From Solanum dulcamara (taxonomy: Eukaryota > Streptophyta > Magnoliopsida > Solanales > Solanaceae), in assembly GCF_947179165.1 (NCBI RefSeq), contig NC_077238.1, positions 42,647,793-42,711,792 of the forward strand: DNA of 64,000 nucleotides. Direction: 5' to 3'. This document shows positions 23,076-33,072 of this stretch, piece by piece. How positions within the stretch are numbered: position 1 is the stretch's first letter; the number at the start of each line of letters is the position of its first letter. Position numbers and translations under genes: made by a program. The notes under the pieces are model-generated. The model was not told the origin of the DNA. It saw only the letters and a program-made list of their open reading frames with translations, and made no database searches.

Positions 23076-25424
23076 TGTCATGCCCTGAGAGGGTACCCTA
23101 GGCGTGGCTGAAACTCGAATACCATTGCTGGTTCCCAAGTGAACCACTTGGTCCAATCACATATTTATTCATTCATGCACTCAGAAAAAGACTCAATACA
23201 AATTTAAAAGACATTCGAATGGGCTAATAAACTCAATCATTCAAAAAGAAGTATAATGCATTTTAAAACCACTCTCAACTCAACTCCCATTCAAAGAATA
23301 GCTTGAAAACCAAGACAATGACTCAACATCATCACTATCCATTTATGAAGTCTCTATCACCATCCAGAAGGGGCCAATAATAAGTTCATGGCTACCCAAA
23401 AGGAAATACTAAACGAAAATGAAATAATCATGATTCCTCTGAAAGCAAAAAGGTCTCACCACTGTCAGGAAAGGGAAATAAATATTGAATGGAGTGGATG
23501 TTGATGATATTTAGCACCCGTATCTTCATCATGAAACGATGCACGCCAAATAGCTTCAGTACATGAAATGTATGAGTATGTAAAATAGTTGGAAAGGAAC
23601 ACAATCAACAATACTCAACCTCATGCAGCTCAACTGAATGGACTCACTCCAAAATGACTCATCTCAACAAAGCATAAAGTAAAATAATACAATGCTTTAA
23701 ATGATATTCAATAAGAGATGCAACTCAAAATGTAAAAGCACAATAATTTTTTCTTGGGGAGTTTCTCTAACCGACAAACATTACTTATGAGCTAGTGATG
23801 ATACAACACTTAAGAACTATCGTTGCCGCAACCGCCCAATACCTTTTCAGGGTAAAGGACGCTCAAACTCATTTGATCCAAAATTTTCTAATAGTCCATT
23901 GTTTTAGGACTAGTTTGGAGTCGCTCGAATCAACGATCACGATCATATCCTACGTTGGCTTCATAGTTTATGGGCTCACCCCATATCAGTGCTCAATATT
24001 ACTTCTAAAATATTATATTATGCTCATATACTTTAAGTGAGAAAATACTCTTAGTACATCATTTAGTCTCTTTTGGGCTTAGCTCAAAACTTGACTCATG
24101 TCAACTCAAAGAATGCATTTAAAACATAATTTAACCTCTTCAACTGAACCTCAAAATAGATGGTTTAATGTAGAATTTACTTAACTCAGTTATACTCAAG
24201 ATAATCATGCTCAAAATACTAAATGAAAGACTTCTCAAACTCAACTCATGCTCAAACTCTTTCTCAATCAAAGATAAAAAATATTCATGCTTTAAATTCA
24301 AAATAGTGCATAAAATAATTAATGAAAAAATATTCATAAATCATTCTTTAAAAACTCCACCAATATATAAAATAAAAATAAAATCTCAATTAGAGTTCAT
24401 GTGAATGCAAACATGAGTCCATACTCTTAATGTAACTCAACACAAGAAACTCATCAAAGAATATATATATAAGAAAACCATGGAATTTATATACAAAACC
24501 GAATAGAAATTTTAAAGAGCTCAAGAATTCAATTCATGAAACCTCGAAACTCAACTCAATTCGAATCAATGAATATGTACGGTGCGTGGATGAACTCAAT
24601 ACAACGATATAATTATCCTTACATACCTGAAAGAATTAGATTCTTGCAGAACTTTGAAGAACTCGATGAATGCTTTTGGAACCCTAGCGTTTTCTCCTCT
24701 TGAAATAACTTAGAACGTGTGAATTTGATTTGTCTGAAGGTTTGGAATGAATGGGGGAGGTTATAAGTCTATAAGATAGACTTAGGGAAGTTAATTGAGG
24801 GTAAAAGGTCAAGATTACCCTTTTGGTAACGTAATAAAACCATAAAAATTTAAAATACAACATTTTAATGAGTCTCGCCGGCCAAATCGGCGAGCTAGAG
24901 GTATCCTCACCAAACTATTCAGTGAGTCGCCAAAAGGGTGATTTGGATCACCCAAAACAACAGTTTGTGAAGGTTTTCAGGTCCATTCGGCGAGCTAAGT
25001 CGGGGTTTCGCCAAACTATTTGGTGAGTCGCCAAATTGGGTAGTGAGTTTGCCGAATTGTCCTGTCCAGAAATGCTTCAATAAAAAGACCTTACCTTTTT
25101 ACTCCAAACTTCAAACGAGGCAAACATGGTAGAGTTGGAAAGAGGACACGTAGATCTTTAATTTGATAAGTCATAGTCTGCCTAAATCTTAATATACCGA
25201 GAAATATGGTCATTTAAAGTTGACCCTCATATGATCTTTTACGAACACTTAATCGGTAAAGGTTCTTTGAACTCAAATTAGTACTAGAGGTTTCTTATGA
25301 CCCTAATTCACCTCTAATACACTCAGAATTAAACATATATACAATTAGAAGTCATCGAGCTTCAACCTATACGCATAACAAGAATGATCCCGGGTCTTAG
25401 CTTAAAAATGTTTGGGGTATAACA
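23076..25424 (-). repeat. Family B 5' LTR, full length (2,349 bp)
   Basis: Begins tgtcatgccctgaga and ends tttggggtataaca. It is the only family B LTR here that appears uninterrupted and is the reference for the solo LTR at 10103-14974. No gene is contained. Confidence 0.8.
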
Positions 25425-25857
25425 TTCATGGCTTGGCTAAATTTACTAGGGCTCAAATGAGTTGGGCTCAATTAGGAAAAAATTTGGGTTGGGTCATGAC
25501 CCGTCCAATTTAACCCGCTTAATCTTAATAATTTTAACATATTATTATTTACCTTTTATAACCACAATTTGATTTTCAACTCAAGAAAATAAAAATAAAA
25601 ATTTACAAATGGATAGATTAATTCTAAAGATATAAAATAGATAGTAATTCATACCTTTAATATGAGAACATACATTACACCAATGCAAATAAAGAGTCTT
25701 AAAACAGGTTGAAATTGAAGATTAAGTTGTGCTTAATTGAAGATTCTTTTAAAATGGATTGAGATTGAACCCAAAACAAATTATCTTGAGCCTAACTCAT
25801 AAAATTTTGGACGAATTAGGCAGATTATCTATAATTGGGCTCATTTTGACGCCCTAG

Positions 25858-26551
25858 TTTCTACTTATTAGATTCTTGTCCAACAACTAGAGCGTTAAGA
25901 CAGTTGTCTTTATCAGTACTCAAAATAAAGTAGCAACTTTAGTAGTAGAAAAAAATACCCTTAGGTCTCATTTTGTTGACAATAAGTTATTCAGTAATAG
26001 TTATCTCATGATTATTATCTCTCTTTTAATGTGGGATAAAAATAACATAATTTTAGGATACATTATCCTATAATTTTATCTCAATCAAATATGGAGTAAA
26101 ATCATCCTAAAATTAATCTCTAGACTATTTATCCCTTATTCCTCATATTAAATGGGTACTTGGTAGTAGAGATATTTTATATTATAACATCAGAAGGACA
26201 ACACTATCACAAGAGGTGTTAAATAGGTGGGTTGAACTAAATATGGGCGTGTTAAAATAGGTCGAGTTAATAAATGAACTAATTATTGACCCGCTCATAT
26301 GTTACTTTGGTTAAAATGTTGGTCATAATTCAACCCATCCAATATTACTATATTATAACAACTCCATTTGTTCTTTTATGATTTTAAGTAACTAATAAAA
26401 TATTTTTTCTCTTTATTATGACTATATATAATTTATCAAATTAAAAACAGTCTTTTTCAAAATATTTTGACAATATTTGGGCCAATTTGGGCAATATATC
26501 AGCCTAACTTTTATGAGCTGAATGGGTTGGACTGAGTTAACAAATAGGCAG
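25858..26551. other. Unassigned AT-rich spacer
   Basis: No gene or RNA is seen. The part at 26213-26545 has the wording of a hAT-like MITE (gaggtgttaaataggtgggtt, then gacccgctcatatg), but no matching right end was found after the retrotransposon at 33073. Confidence 0.35.
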
Positions 26552-26630
26552 TGTAAACATTAGAATTATATTAGATTTAAATCCGTAAATCAATTTATAC
26601 TATATTAAATTCAAGAAAATAGTCTAAATG

Positions 26631-26920
26631 ATGTGGCAATCCAAGTCAAAATAAATGAGCCACTAAAATCACACCATGTGTCAAATTTATATGGCAATCC
26701 AAGTCAAATTAAATGAGCCATTAGAATTATGTCATGTGTCAAAATTATGTGGTAATCCAAGTCAAATTAAATAAGCCACTAAAATCATGCCACGTGTCGA
26801 AGTTATGTGGAAATCTAAGTCAAATTAAATAAGCCACTAAAATCATGCCATGTGTTGAAGTTATTTGGCAATCTAAGTCAAATTAAATGACCCACTAGAA
26901 TAATGCCACGTGTATATGTG
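26631..26920 (+). repeat. 58-bp x 5 tandem units with CACGTG boxes in U3
   Basis: Each unit runs from atgtggcaatccaagtcaaa through gccactaaaatc to ccacgtgtc or a C-to-T decayed form of it. The matching array in the 3' LTR is 32338-32627. CACGTGTC is the core of plant G-box/ABRE elements. Placement just upstream of the CCAAT and TATA boxes fits a repeated enhancer, which is an inference. Confidence 0.8.
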
Positions 26921-27021
26921 ACATGTTCTGACCAATCAAATTAAAATCCTTCACCAAAGAAATCTGATTGGTCAGTTCAAACCAACCAATCAAATCACAC
27001 CCTCATACCACTCCCTACAAC

Positions 27022-27030
27022 TATAAATAG
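27022..27030 (+). promoter_or_regulatory. LTR TATA box
   Basis: TATAAATAG, with the same sequence at 32729-32737 in the 3' LTR. Three CCAAT-type boxes lie within 100 bases upstream. Transcription would start about 30 bases downstream, near the G-run. Confidence 0.7.
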
Positions 27031-27490
27031 GGGTCCTCATTATTCTGAGAAGGCGGGGAGGGGGGGGTTGAAGAACAAGAAGCAAGAAGAGAGCTCGTGG
27101 ATCAAAGACTGCAAATTCTCTACAAAGCTACAAAGTTCAAGTAATCAAATTCAAGTTTAAGTTCAAGATCAAGAACGAAGAAGAATATCAAGAAGATCAA
27201 GATCAAGTTACTTGTTCGTATTTATTGTTCGTCATAACCATACAAGTGTTCGTGACGAATAATTCAAATCCAAATTTGAAGACGAAGATTCAAGATCAAG
27301 CTATTCAAGCCCTTGACTCTAAATCAAATTCAAGTTCAACGTGTTTCATATTATTTGAAGAATCAGAGGATTATCATAGAGATTGTAACCCGCACTACAT
27401 TTTGAAATCAAATATTACACTTTATTATTCTAATTTTCTGGTCTTGATTATTTATTTTTCTCGGCTCGAAAATTTGTTGTTTACAAATTT

Positions 27491-27508
27491 TGGCACGCCT
27501 AGTGGGAC
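27491..27508 (+). other. Primer-binding site of the gag-only element
   Basis: TGGCACGCCTAGTGGGAC begins 5 bases after the 5' LTR, where minus-strand priming should occur. I could not assign the tRNA with confidence. Confidence 0.65.
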
Positions 27509-27562
27509 AATCTCTATCTCTCATCTCTTTACATCGATCATCAAACTTCAAGAATACTTAAA

Positions 27563-29547
27563 ATGACATATAAGAAGTTTGACTCCATAGCTATTATTGC
27601 TAAGGCTACTGATTCCAAATTCTCCTCTAAGGTGGAGAACATACTGGGTGCGACTATGGGAAGTTTGGGACCCATCACTAGGAACAGAGCAAACTTGCTA
27701 GGACAATAAGCACTCCAAGTGCCATCCGCATCGGTTCCTGTTTTTGATCCTTCTTCTTCAAAGGGGGTAACATTCTTTCTGAATGAATTAGAAGAAGGAG
27801 AGAATATAGCTGATATTGTTGAAAGGACGTTGGCTCGACTTAGTCCTTTTAACACAAGAAATTGCACTATTCAAGATAAAGATGATGTCCTGATCACTAG
27901 ATCTGCCCCAGTCACTCCACATAACTTGTTTTAGATAAATTTCAGTTTGAGGGAAAATCCATACTTTGCTACATCATCCATAATGGTCATCCAAGTGATG
28001 ATGACTAACACCTCAACTGTTGAAGAACAATTGGCAAGTTTGACAAACGCAATTGAAGGTCTAACAAAATATGTGCAAGATCAAGATAATCGAATTTTCA
28101 AGTTGACGGACAGAGTTGAGAACATTATGGAGGGGGACTCAAGTCATGCACCTGGAAAACGTCTGATGATATAAGAAAAGGGAGATTTAGTTATAAAGCA
28201 AATAAATGTGGGTGATGAGCTGCAAGTATCTGCTGAAGGAGGAATTCCCATTCGTCAACTGAAGGACTTCATTATGGGAACCATCAAAGATAAGTATGAC
28301 GTGTCTTCAAAGTCATCATTTACATATGCAAAGCCATACACTTCAAGAATCGATGTTTTGAAGATGCCTACAGGTTATCAACCTCCAAAATTTCAACAAT
28401 TTGACGGAAAGGAAAATCCAAAGCAACGCATTGCCCATTTTGTTGAAACTTGCAATAATGCTGGAACATATAGAGATTATTAGGTCAAGCAATTTGTGTG
28501 CTCCTTACAAGGAAATACCTTTGACTAGTATACGGATCTCGAGGCAGGGTCTATTGATAGTTGGGAATAACTTGAGCATGAATTTCTTAATCATTTCTAT
28601 AGCACAAGGCGTATTGTGAGCATGGTTGAACTCAAATATACACGTCAATGGAAAGATGAACCCGTCATTGAGTTCATCAACCGATGGAGAAATGCAAGCC
28701 TCAATTATAAGGATAGGCTTAGTGAAACTTCCGGAATAGAAATGTGTATTCAAGGAATGCGTTGGGGACTTCGTTATATCCTACAGGATATTAAACCCAA
28801 ATCATTTGAGGAACTAGCCACACGTGCTCATGATATGGAGTTGAGCATATTTGCAAGTGGGATTGAAGGACCACTTATTTATGGGCCTCACAAGGGAAAA
28901 GACAAAATAGAGGTAAAGAAAAGAGAAAAATCGGCACCTATGTTTGGAAATAAGGAGTCAATGAATGTTAATGCCGTACCTTTGAAAGTGGCTACAAATC
29001 TAAGAAAGAATCAAAGGGTGAAGACCACGACTTTTCAGCAATTTTTGAAGAGCTTCTGGCATTAAAACTCTTTGAACTACCTGAAATAAAGCGTCCAGAT
29101 GAGGCTGGGAGGACTAATGATCCAAATTACTGCAAATATCACCGTTTGATGGGCCATCCTATCAAAAAGTGTTTTATCTTTAAGGAAAAGATCATGGACT
29201 TGGCCCGTGAAGGAAAGATATTGCTTGAAGATGAGAAGGAGAGTTCAAATCAAGTCTCTGTCACTTTTGGTTCACTCGACCCCATAGTTCTTTGCAACTT
29301 TGTCAAAATACATGATAGTGGTGATGACCTAGCCACATCACCACCAAAGATGATTAAATTTGGTGACTTCAAATCGATAGATGTTAACGCATCATCGCTT
29401 GTTCCTTTGATGAATGAAGTAATAAGGGAAGATAAACATCTAGAGGAAAACCAATCTTGCGGTGCTTATACTGATGATGAAGGATGGATTTTAGGACTCA
29501 GACGGTATGAAATCCTCTCCACAAATCATGTAAAGTATTTGCCTTAG
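27563..29547 (+). pseudogene. Tat-type gag of the gag-only element, broken
   Basis: Starts at ATG 27563 (MTYKKFDSIAII) and stays in one frame to about 29040, with in-frame stops at about 27707, 27932, 28172, 28481, 28526 and 28568. A frameshift follows and the gene continues at 29065-29547. Recognisable pieces: TVEEQLASLTNAIEGLTKYV (coiled-coil-like), YAKPYTSRIDVLKMPTGYQP, IAHFVETCNNAGTYRDY, DEPVIEFINRWRN, EMCIQGMRWGLRYILQ and LATRAHDMELSI. A zinc-knuckle-like segment (CKYHRLMGHPIKKC, about 29131-29172) has CCHC spacing with His in place of the second Cys. The 3' end runs into the 92-bp array. It is the best preserved gag in the window, yet not translatable. Confidence 0.85.
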
Positions 29548-30610
29548 ATGGTGTAAAGTCTTTAGCTCGGACTATGAAATGCCTTTGACTCAGACGGTGT
29601 AAAGTCTTTGCCACAAATCATGTAAAGTCTTTGCCTTAGATGGTGTAAAGTCTTTAGCTCGGACTATGGAATGCCTTTGACTCAGATGGTGTAAAGTCTT
29701 TGCCACAAATCATATAAAGTCTTTGCCTTAGACGGTGTAAAGTCTTTAGTTCGGACTATGGAATGCCTTTGACTTAGACGGTGTAAAGTTTTTTTCACAA
29801 ATCATGTAAAGTCTTTGCCTTAGACGGTGTAAAGTCTTTAGCTTGGATTATGAAATGCCTTTGACTCAGAAGGTGTAAAGTCGTTGCCACAAATCAGATG
29901 GTGTAAAGTCTTTGGTTTGTACTGTGTGATGCCTTTGACTCAGACGGTGTAAAGTCTTTGCCACAAATCATGTAAAGTCTTTGCCTTAGACGGTGTGAAG
30001 TCTTTAGCTCGGACTATGAAATGCCTTTGACTCAGATGGTGTAAAGTCTTTGCCACAAATCATGTAAAGTCTTTGCCTTAGATGGTGTAAAGTCTTTGCC
30101 TTAGACGGTGTAAAGTCTTTAGCTCGGACTATGGAATGCCTTTGACTCAGACGGTGTAAAGTCTTTCCCACAAATCATGTAAAGTCTTTGTCCTAGACGG
30201 TGTAAAGTCTTTAGCTCGGACTATGGAATGCCTTTGACTCAGACGGTGTAAAGTCTTTCCCACAAATCATGTAAAGTCTTTGCCTTAGACGGTGTAAAGT
30301 CTTTAGGTCGGACTATGGAATGCCTTTGACTCAGATGTTGTAAAGTCTTTTCCACAAATTATGTAAAGTCTTTGCCTTAGACGGTGTAAAGTCTTTAGCT
30401 TGGACTCTGAAATGCCTTTGACTCAGACGGTGTAAAGTCTTTGCCACAAATCATATAAAGTCTTTGCCTCAGACGGTGTAAAGTCTTTGGTTTGGACTGT
30501 GTGATGCCTTTGACTCAGATGGTGTAAAGTCTTTGCCACAAATCATGTAAAGTCTTTGTCTCAAACGGTGTAAAGTCTTTGACTTGGACTATGTGATGCC
30601 TTTGACTCCA
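29500..30610 (+). repeat. 92-bp tandem array built of four 23-bp subunits
   Basis: The block gcctttgactcaga recurs at 29581, 29673, 29765, 29857, 29931, 30023, 30138, 30230, 30322, 30414, 30506 and 30598, that is every 92 bases except one shortened (74) and one lengthened (115 = 92 + 23) step. Each 92-mer consists of four diverged 23-mers based on gtgtaaagtctttgccttag. The array starts inside the last codons of gag and is noncoding. Confidence 0.95.
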
Positions 30611-30639
30611 ATAGAATAAAAGTTTATCGTATATGATGT

Positions 30640-31975
30640 AATATTTTCATTTGCTAAATAAAAAAATGAAAAAAAAATAATAAAAAACTGTGTTTTACCC
30701 TTCCAGAAGTCGTTTACAACATCACTGCGAGTACATATGTATAATGATGCAATTTTTTTTTAAAACAAAAAAAAACGTACCTCGTATATTGATGAACTCA
30801 AGAGGATATGCAAAAAGGAGTATCAAAATTGTCAATGCTAATGATAAAAATAAATAGAAGGAGAGAGACTATTTATAGACAAGTAGTGATGGTGAGGGAG
30901 TCCTTCTTTCAAAGTAATTATAATTATTTTTTGGGTAGGACTCTAGTAGAATGATACAAATTTATTCTCTCCAAATCCTAATTGGATGTGAAATTGTGAA
31001 AATTTGGGCTATCCATATTCTAAAAGGAGTGTGTCCTTTCGGAATTCTAATTGGATATGAAAGACAGAATAAATGGTAGGCATTTACCAAAAAAAACGAA
31101 ATAAATAAATCTGTGTTTTACCCTTCCAAAAGTCGTTTACAACATCACTGTGAGTACATATGTATAATGATGCGATTTTTTTTAAAACAAAAGAAAAAAA
31201 ACAAAAAAAACGTACCTCGTATATTGATGAACTCAAGAGGACATGCAAAAAGGAGTATCAAAATTATCAATGCCAATGATGAAAATAAATAGAAGGAGAG
31301 AGTCTATTTATAGACAAATAGTGATGGTGAGGGAGTCTTTCTTCCAAAGTAATTATAATTACTTTTTGGGTAGGACTCTAGTAGAATGTTACAAATTTAT
31401 TCTCTCCAAATTCTAATTGGATGTGAAATTGTAAAAATTTGGGCTATCCATATTCTAAAAGGAATGTGTCCTTTCAGAATTCTAATTGGATTTGAAAGAC
31501 AGAATAAAGGGTAGGCATTTACAAAAAAAAATGAAATAAATAAATAAATGTGTGTTTTACCCTTCCAAAAGTCGTTTACAACATCATTGCGAGTACATAT
31601 GTCTAATGATGCATTTTTTTTATAACAAAAGAAAAAAAACAAAAACAAAAATGTACCTCGTATATTGATGAACTGAAGAGGACATGCAAAAAGGAGTATC
31701 AAAATTATCAATGCCAATGATGAAAATAAATAGAAGGAGAGAGTCTATTTATAGACAAATAGTGATGGTGAGGGAGTATTTCTTCCAAAGTAATTATAAT
31801 TACTTTTTGGGTAGGACTCTAGTAGAATGATACAAATTTATTCTCTCCAAATTCTAATTGGATGTGAAATTGTAAAAATTTGGGCTATCCATATTCTAAA
31901 AGGAGTGTGTCCTTTCAGAATTCTAATTGAATTTGAAAGACAGAATAAAGGGTAGGCATTTAAAAAACAAAACGG
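30640..31975 (+). repeat. Three direct repeats of about 430 bp
   Basis: The phrase gtgttttacccttcca starts near 30689, 31113 and 31552 (steps of 424 and 439). Each copy then has gtcgtttacaacatca, cgtacctcgtatattgatgaact, gaaggagagag, ctatttatagacaa and gtaggactctagtagaatg in the same order. Copies 2 and 3 are more alike than copy 1. No protein is encoded. The frames at 31397-31717 and 31838-32101 on the minus strand are parallel chance frames of copies 2/3. Confidence 0.9.
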
Positions 31976-32004
31976 AAAAAAAAATGAAAAATGGCTCAAA
32001 TAAG

Positions 32005-32008
<4 letters not shown>

Positions 32009-32077
<69 letters not shown>

Positions 32078-32083
32078 TATATA
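32009..32083. repeat. (TA)n microsatellite
   Basis: About 75 bases of alternating T and A with one G, just after the third ~430-bp repeat. It accounts for the Ile-Tyr frames on both strands at 31838-32226. Confidence 0.95.
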
Positions 32084-32244
32084 CTCCAATTGGAGTCTCA
32101 TTATTTACTCCAACTATGTCACTCCAATCGGAGGAACGTATTAATTTAATATGTTCATGGTGCATATTAAATTGCACGACATACTATTATCGTTTAATTA
32201 ATACTTCAAACCTAGTCTTTGTATAAAATACTACGACAAGATTT

Positions 32245-32258
32245 GAAGTAGGGGCATT
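32245..32258 (+). other. Polypurine tract of the gag-only element
   Basis: GAAGTAGGGGCATT immediately precedes the 3' LTR start tgtaaatattag at 32259, the position required for plus-strand priming. Confidence 0.65.
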
Positions 32259-33067
32259 TGTAAATATTAGAATTATATTGGATTTAAATCCGTAAATCAA
32301 TTTAGATTATATTAAATTCAAGAAAATAGTCCAAATGATGTGGCAATCCAAGTCAAATTAAATGAGCCACTAAAATCACACCACGTGTCAAATTTATATG
32401 GCAATCCAAGTCAAATTAAATGAGCCATTAGAATCATTTCATTTGTCAAAATTATGTGGTAATCTAAGTTAAATTAAATAAGCCACTAAAATCATGCCAC
32501 GTGTCGAAGTTATGTGACAATCTAAGTCAAATTAAACAAGCCACTAAAATCATGCCACGTGTCGAAATTGTGTGGCAATCTAAGTGAAATTAAATGACCC
32601 ACTAGAATAATGTCACGTGTATATGTGATATTTTCTGACCAATCAAATTAAAACACTTCACCAAAGAAATCTGATTGGTCAGTTCAAACCAACCAATCAA
32701 ATCACACCCTCATACCACTCCCTACAACTATAAATAGGGGTCCTCATTATTCTGAGAAGGCGGAGGGGGGGGGGGGGGTTTGAAGAACAAGAAGCAAGAA
32801 GAGAGATCGCAGATCATAACCATACAAGTGTTCGTGACAAATAATTCAAATCCAAATTTGAAAACGAAGATTCAAGATCAAGCTATTCAAGCCCTTGACT
32901 CTAAATCAAATTCAAGTTCAACGTGTTTCATATTATTTGAAGAATCAGAGGATTATCATAGAGATTGTAACCCGCACTACATTTTGAAATCAAATATTAC
33001 ACTTTGTTACTCCAATTTTCTGGTCTTGATTATTTATTTTTCTCGGCTCGAAAATTTGTTGTTTACA
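32259..33067 (+). repeat. 3' LTR of the gag-only element (809 bp)
   Basis: Same order as the 5' LTR: five 58-bp units (32338-32627), CCAAT boxes, TATA box (32729-32737), a longer G-run (32762-32779), then a ~125-base deletion after agagagatcg, and the shared tail up to ttgtttaca. The 113-codon and 100-codon frames starting at 27225 and 32780 are the same chance frame in the two LTRs. Confidence 0.9.
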
Positions 33068-33072
33068 GGCAG

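Larger units (their letters stand above)
20936..25424 (-). mobile_element. Family B gypsy element collapsed by internal deletion
   Basis: Outer borders are tgttatacccc and ggggtataaca, an exact 11-bp inverted pair. Flanks are gtcat (20931-20935) and ttcat (25425-25429), 4 of 5 bases alike. It consists of an LTR lacking its inner end (20936-22970), about 105 bases of leader with a PBS (22971-23075), and a full LTR (23076-25424). All coding sequence, the PPT and the inner ~350 bases of the 3' LTR are missing. Orientation is minus because the PBS lies left of the right-hand LTR. Confidence 0.8.
20859..25857. mobile_element. hAT-like non-autonomous element split by a retrotransposon
   Basis: Left end tagagctgtcaaatgggc and right end, read in reverse complement, tagggcgtcaaaatgagccc form imperfect terminal inverted repeats. 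The flanks gcttttac and gtttctac agree at 6 of 8 bases, which suits an 8-bp hAT target duplication. Without the retrotransposon at 20936-25424 the element is about 510 bp and has no coding capacity. Class is inferred only from TIR and TSD length. Confidence 0.5.
26552..27485 (+). repeat. 5' LTR of the gag-only element (934 bp)
   Basis: Contains five 58-bp tandem units (26631-26920), CCAAT-type boxes (26931, 26965 inverted, 26985), a TATA box (27022-27030) and a G-run at 27054-27067. Compared with the 3' LTR it has about 125 extra bases after the G-run (roughly 27095-27230), so the shorter 3' LTR has a deletion. Confidence 0.9.
26552..33067 (+). mobile_element. Complete gag-only gypsy LTR element (6.5 kb, Tat-type gag)
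   Basis: Two LTRs (26552-27485 and 32259-33067) begin tgtaaa-attag and end ttgtttaca. A perfect 5-bp target duplication GGCAG lies at 26547-26551 and 33068-33072. A PBS-like site follows the left LTR and a purine tract precedes the right one. The interior holds a broken Tat-type gag, then a 92-bp tandem array, three ~430-bp direct repeats and a TA run. No protease, RT, RNase H or integrase is present, so it must have been mobilised in trans, presumably by a relative of the Tat element at 2107-16470, whose gag is clearly similar. Confidence 0.9.

Noticed and set aside
26213..26551. Second hAT-like MITE
   Set aside because: The left end is suggestive (gaggtgttaaataggtgggtt), but no matching right terminal repeat was found on the far side of the inserted LTR element.
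29500..30610. CRISPR-like regular repeats
   Set aside because: The units are contiguous tandem repeats without unique spacers, in a plant retrotransposon.
31838..32226. Overlapping frames on both strands rich in Ile-Tyr
   Set aside because: They are translations of a TA microsatellite.
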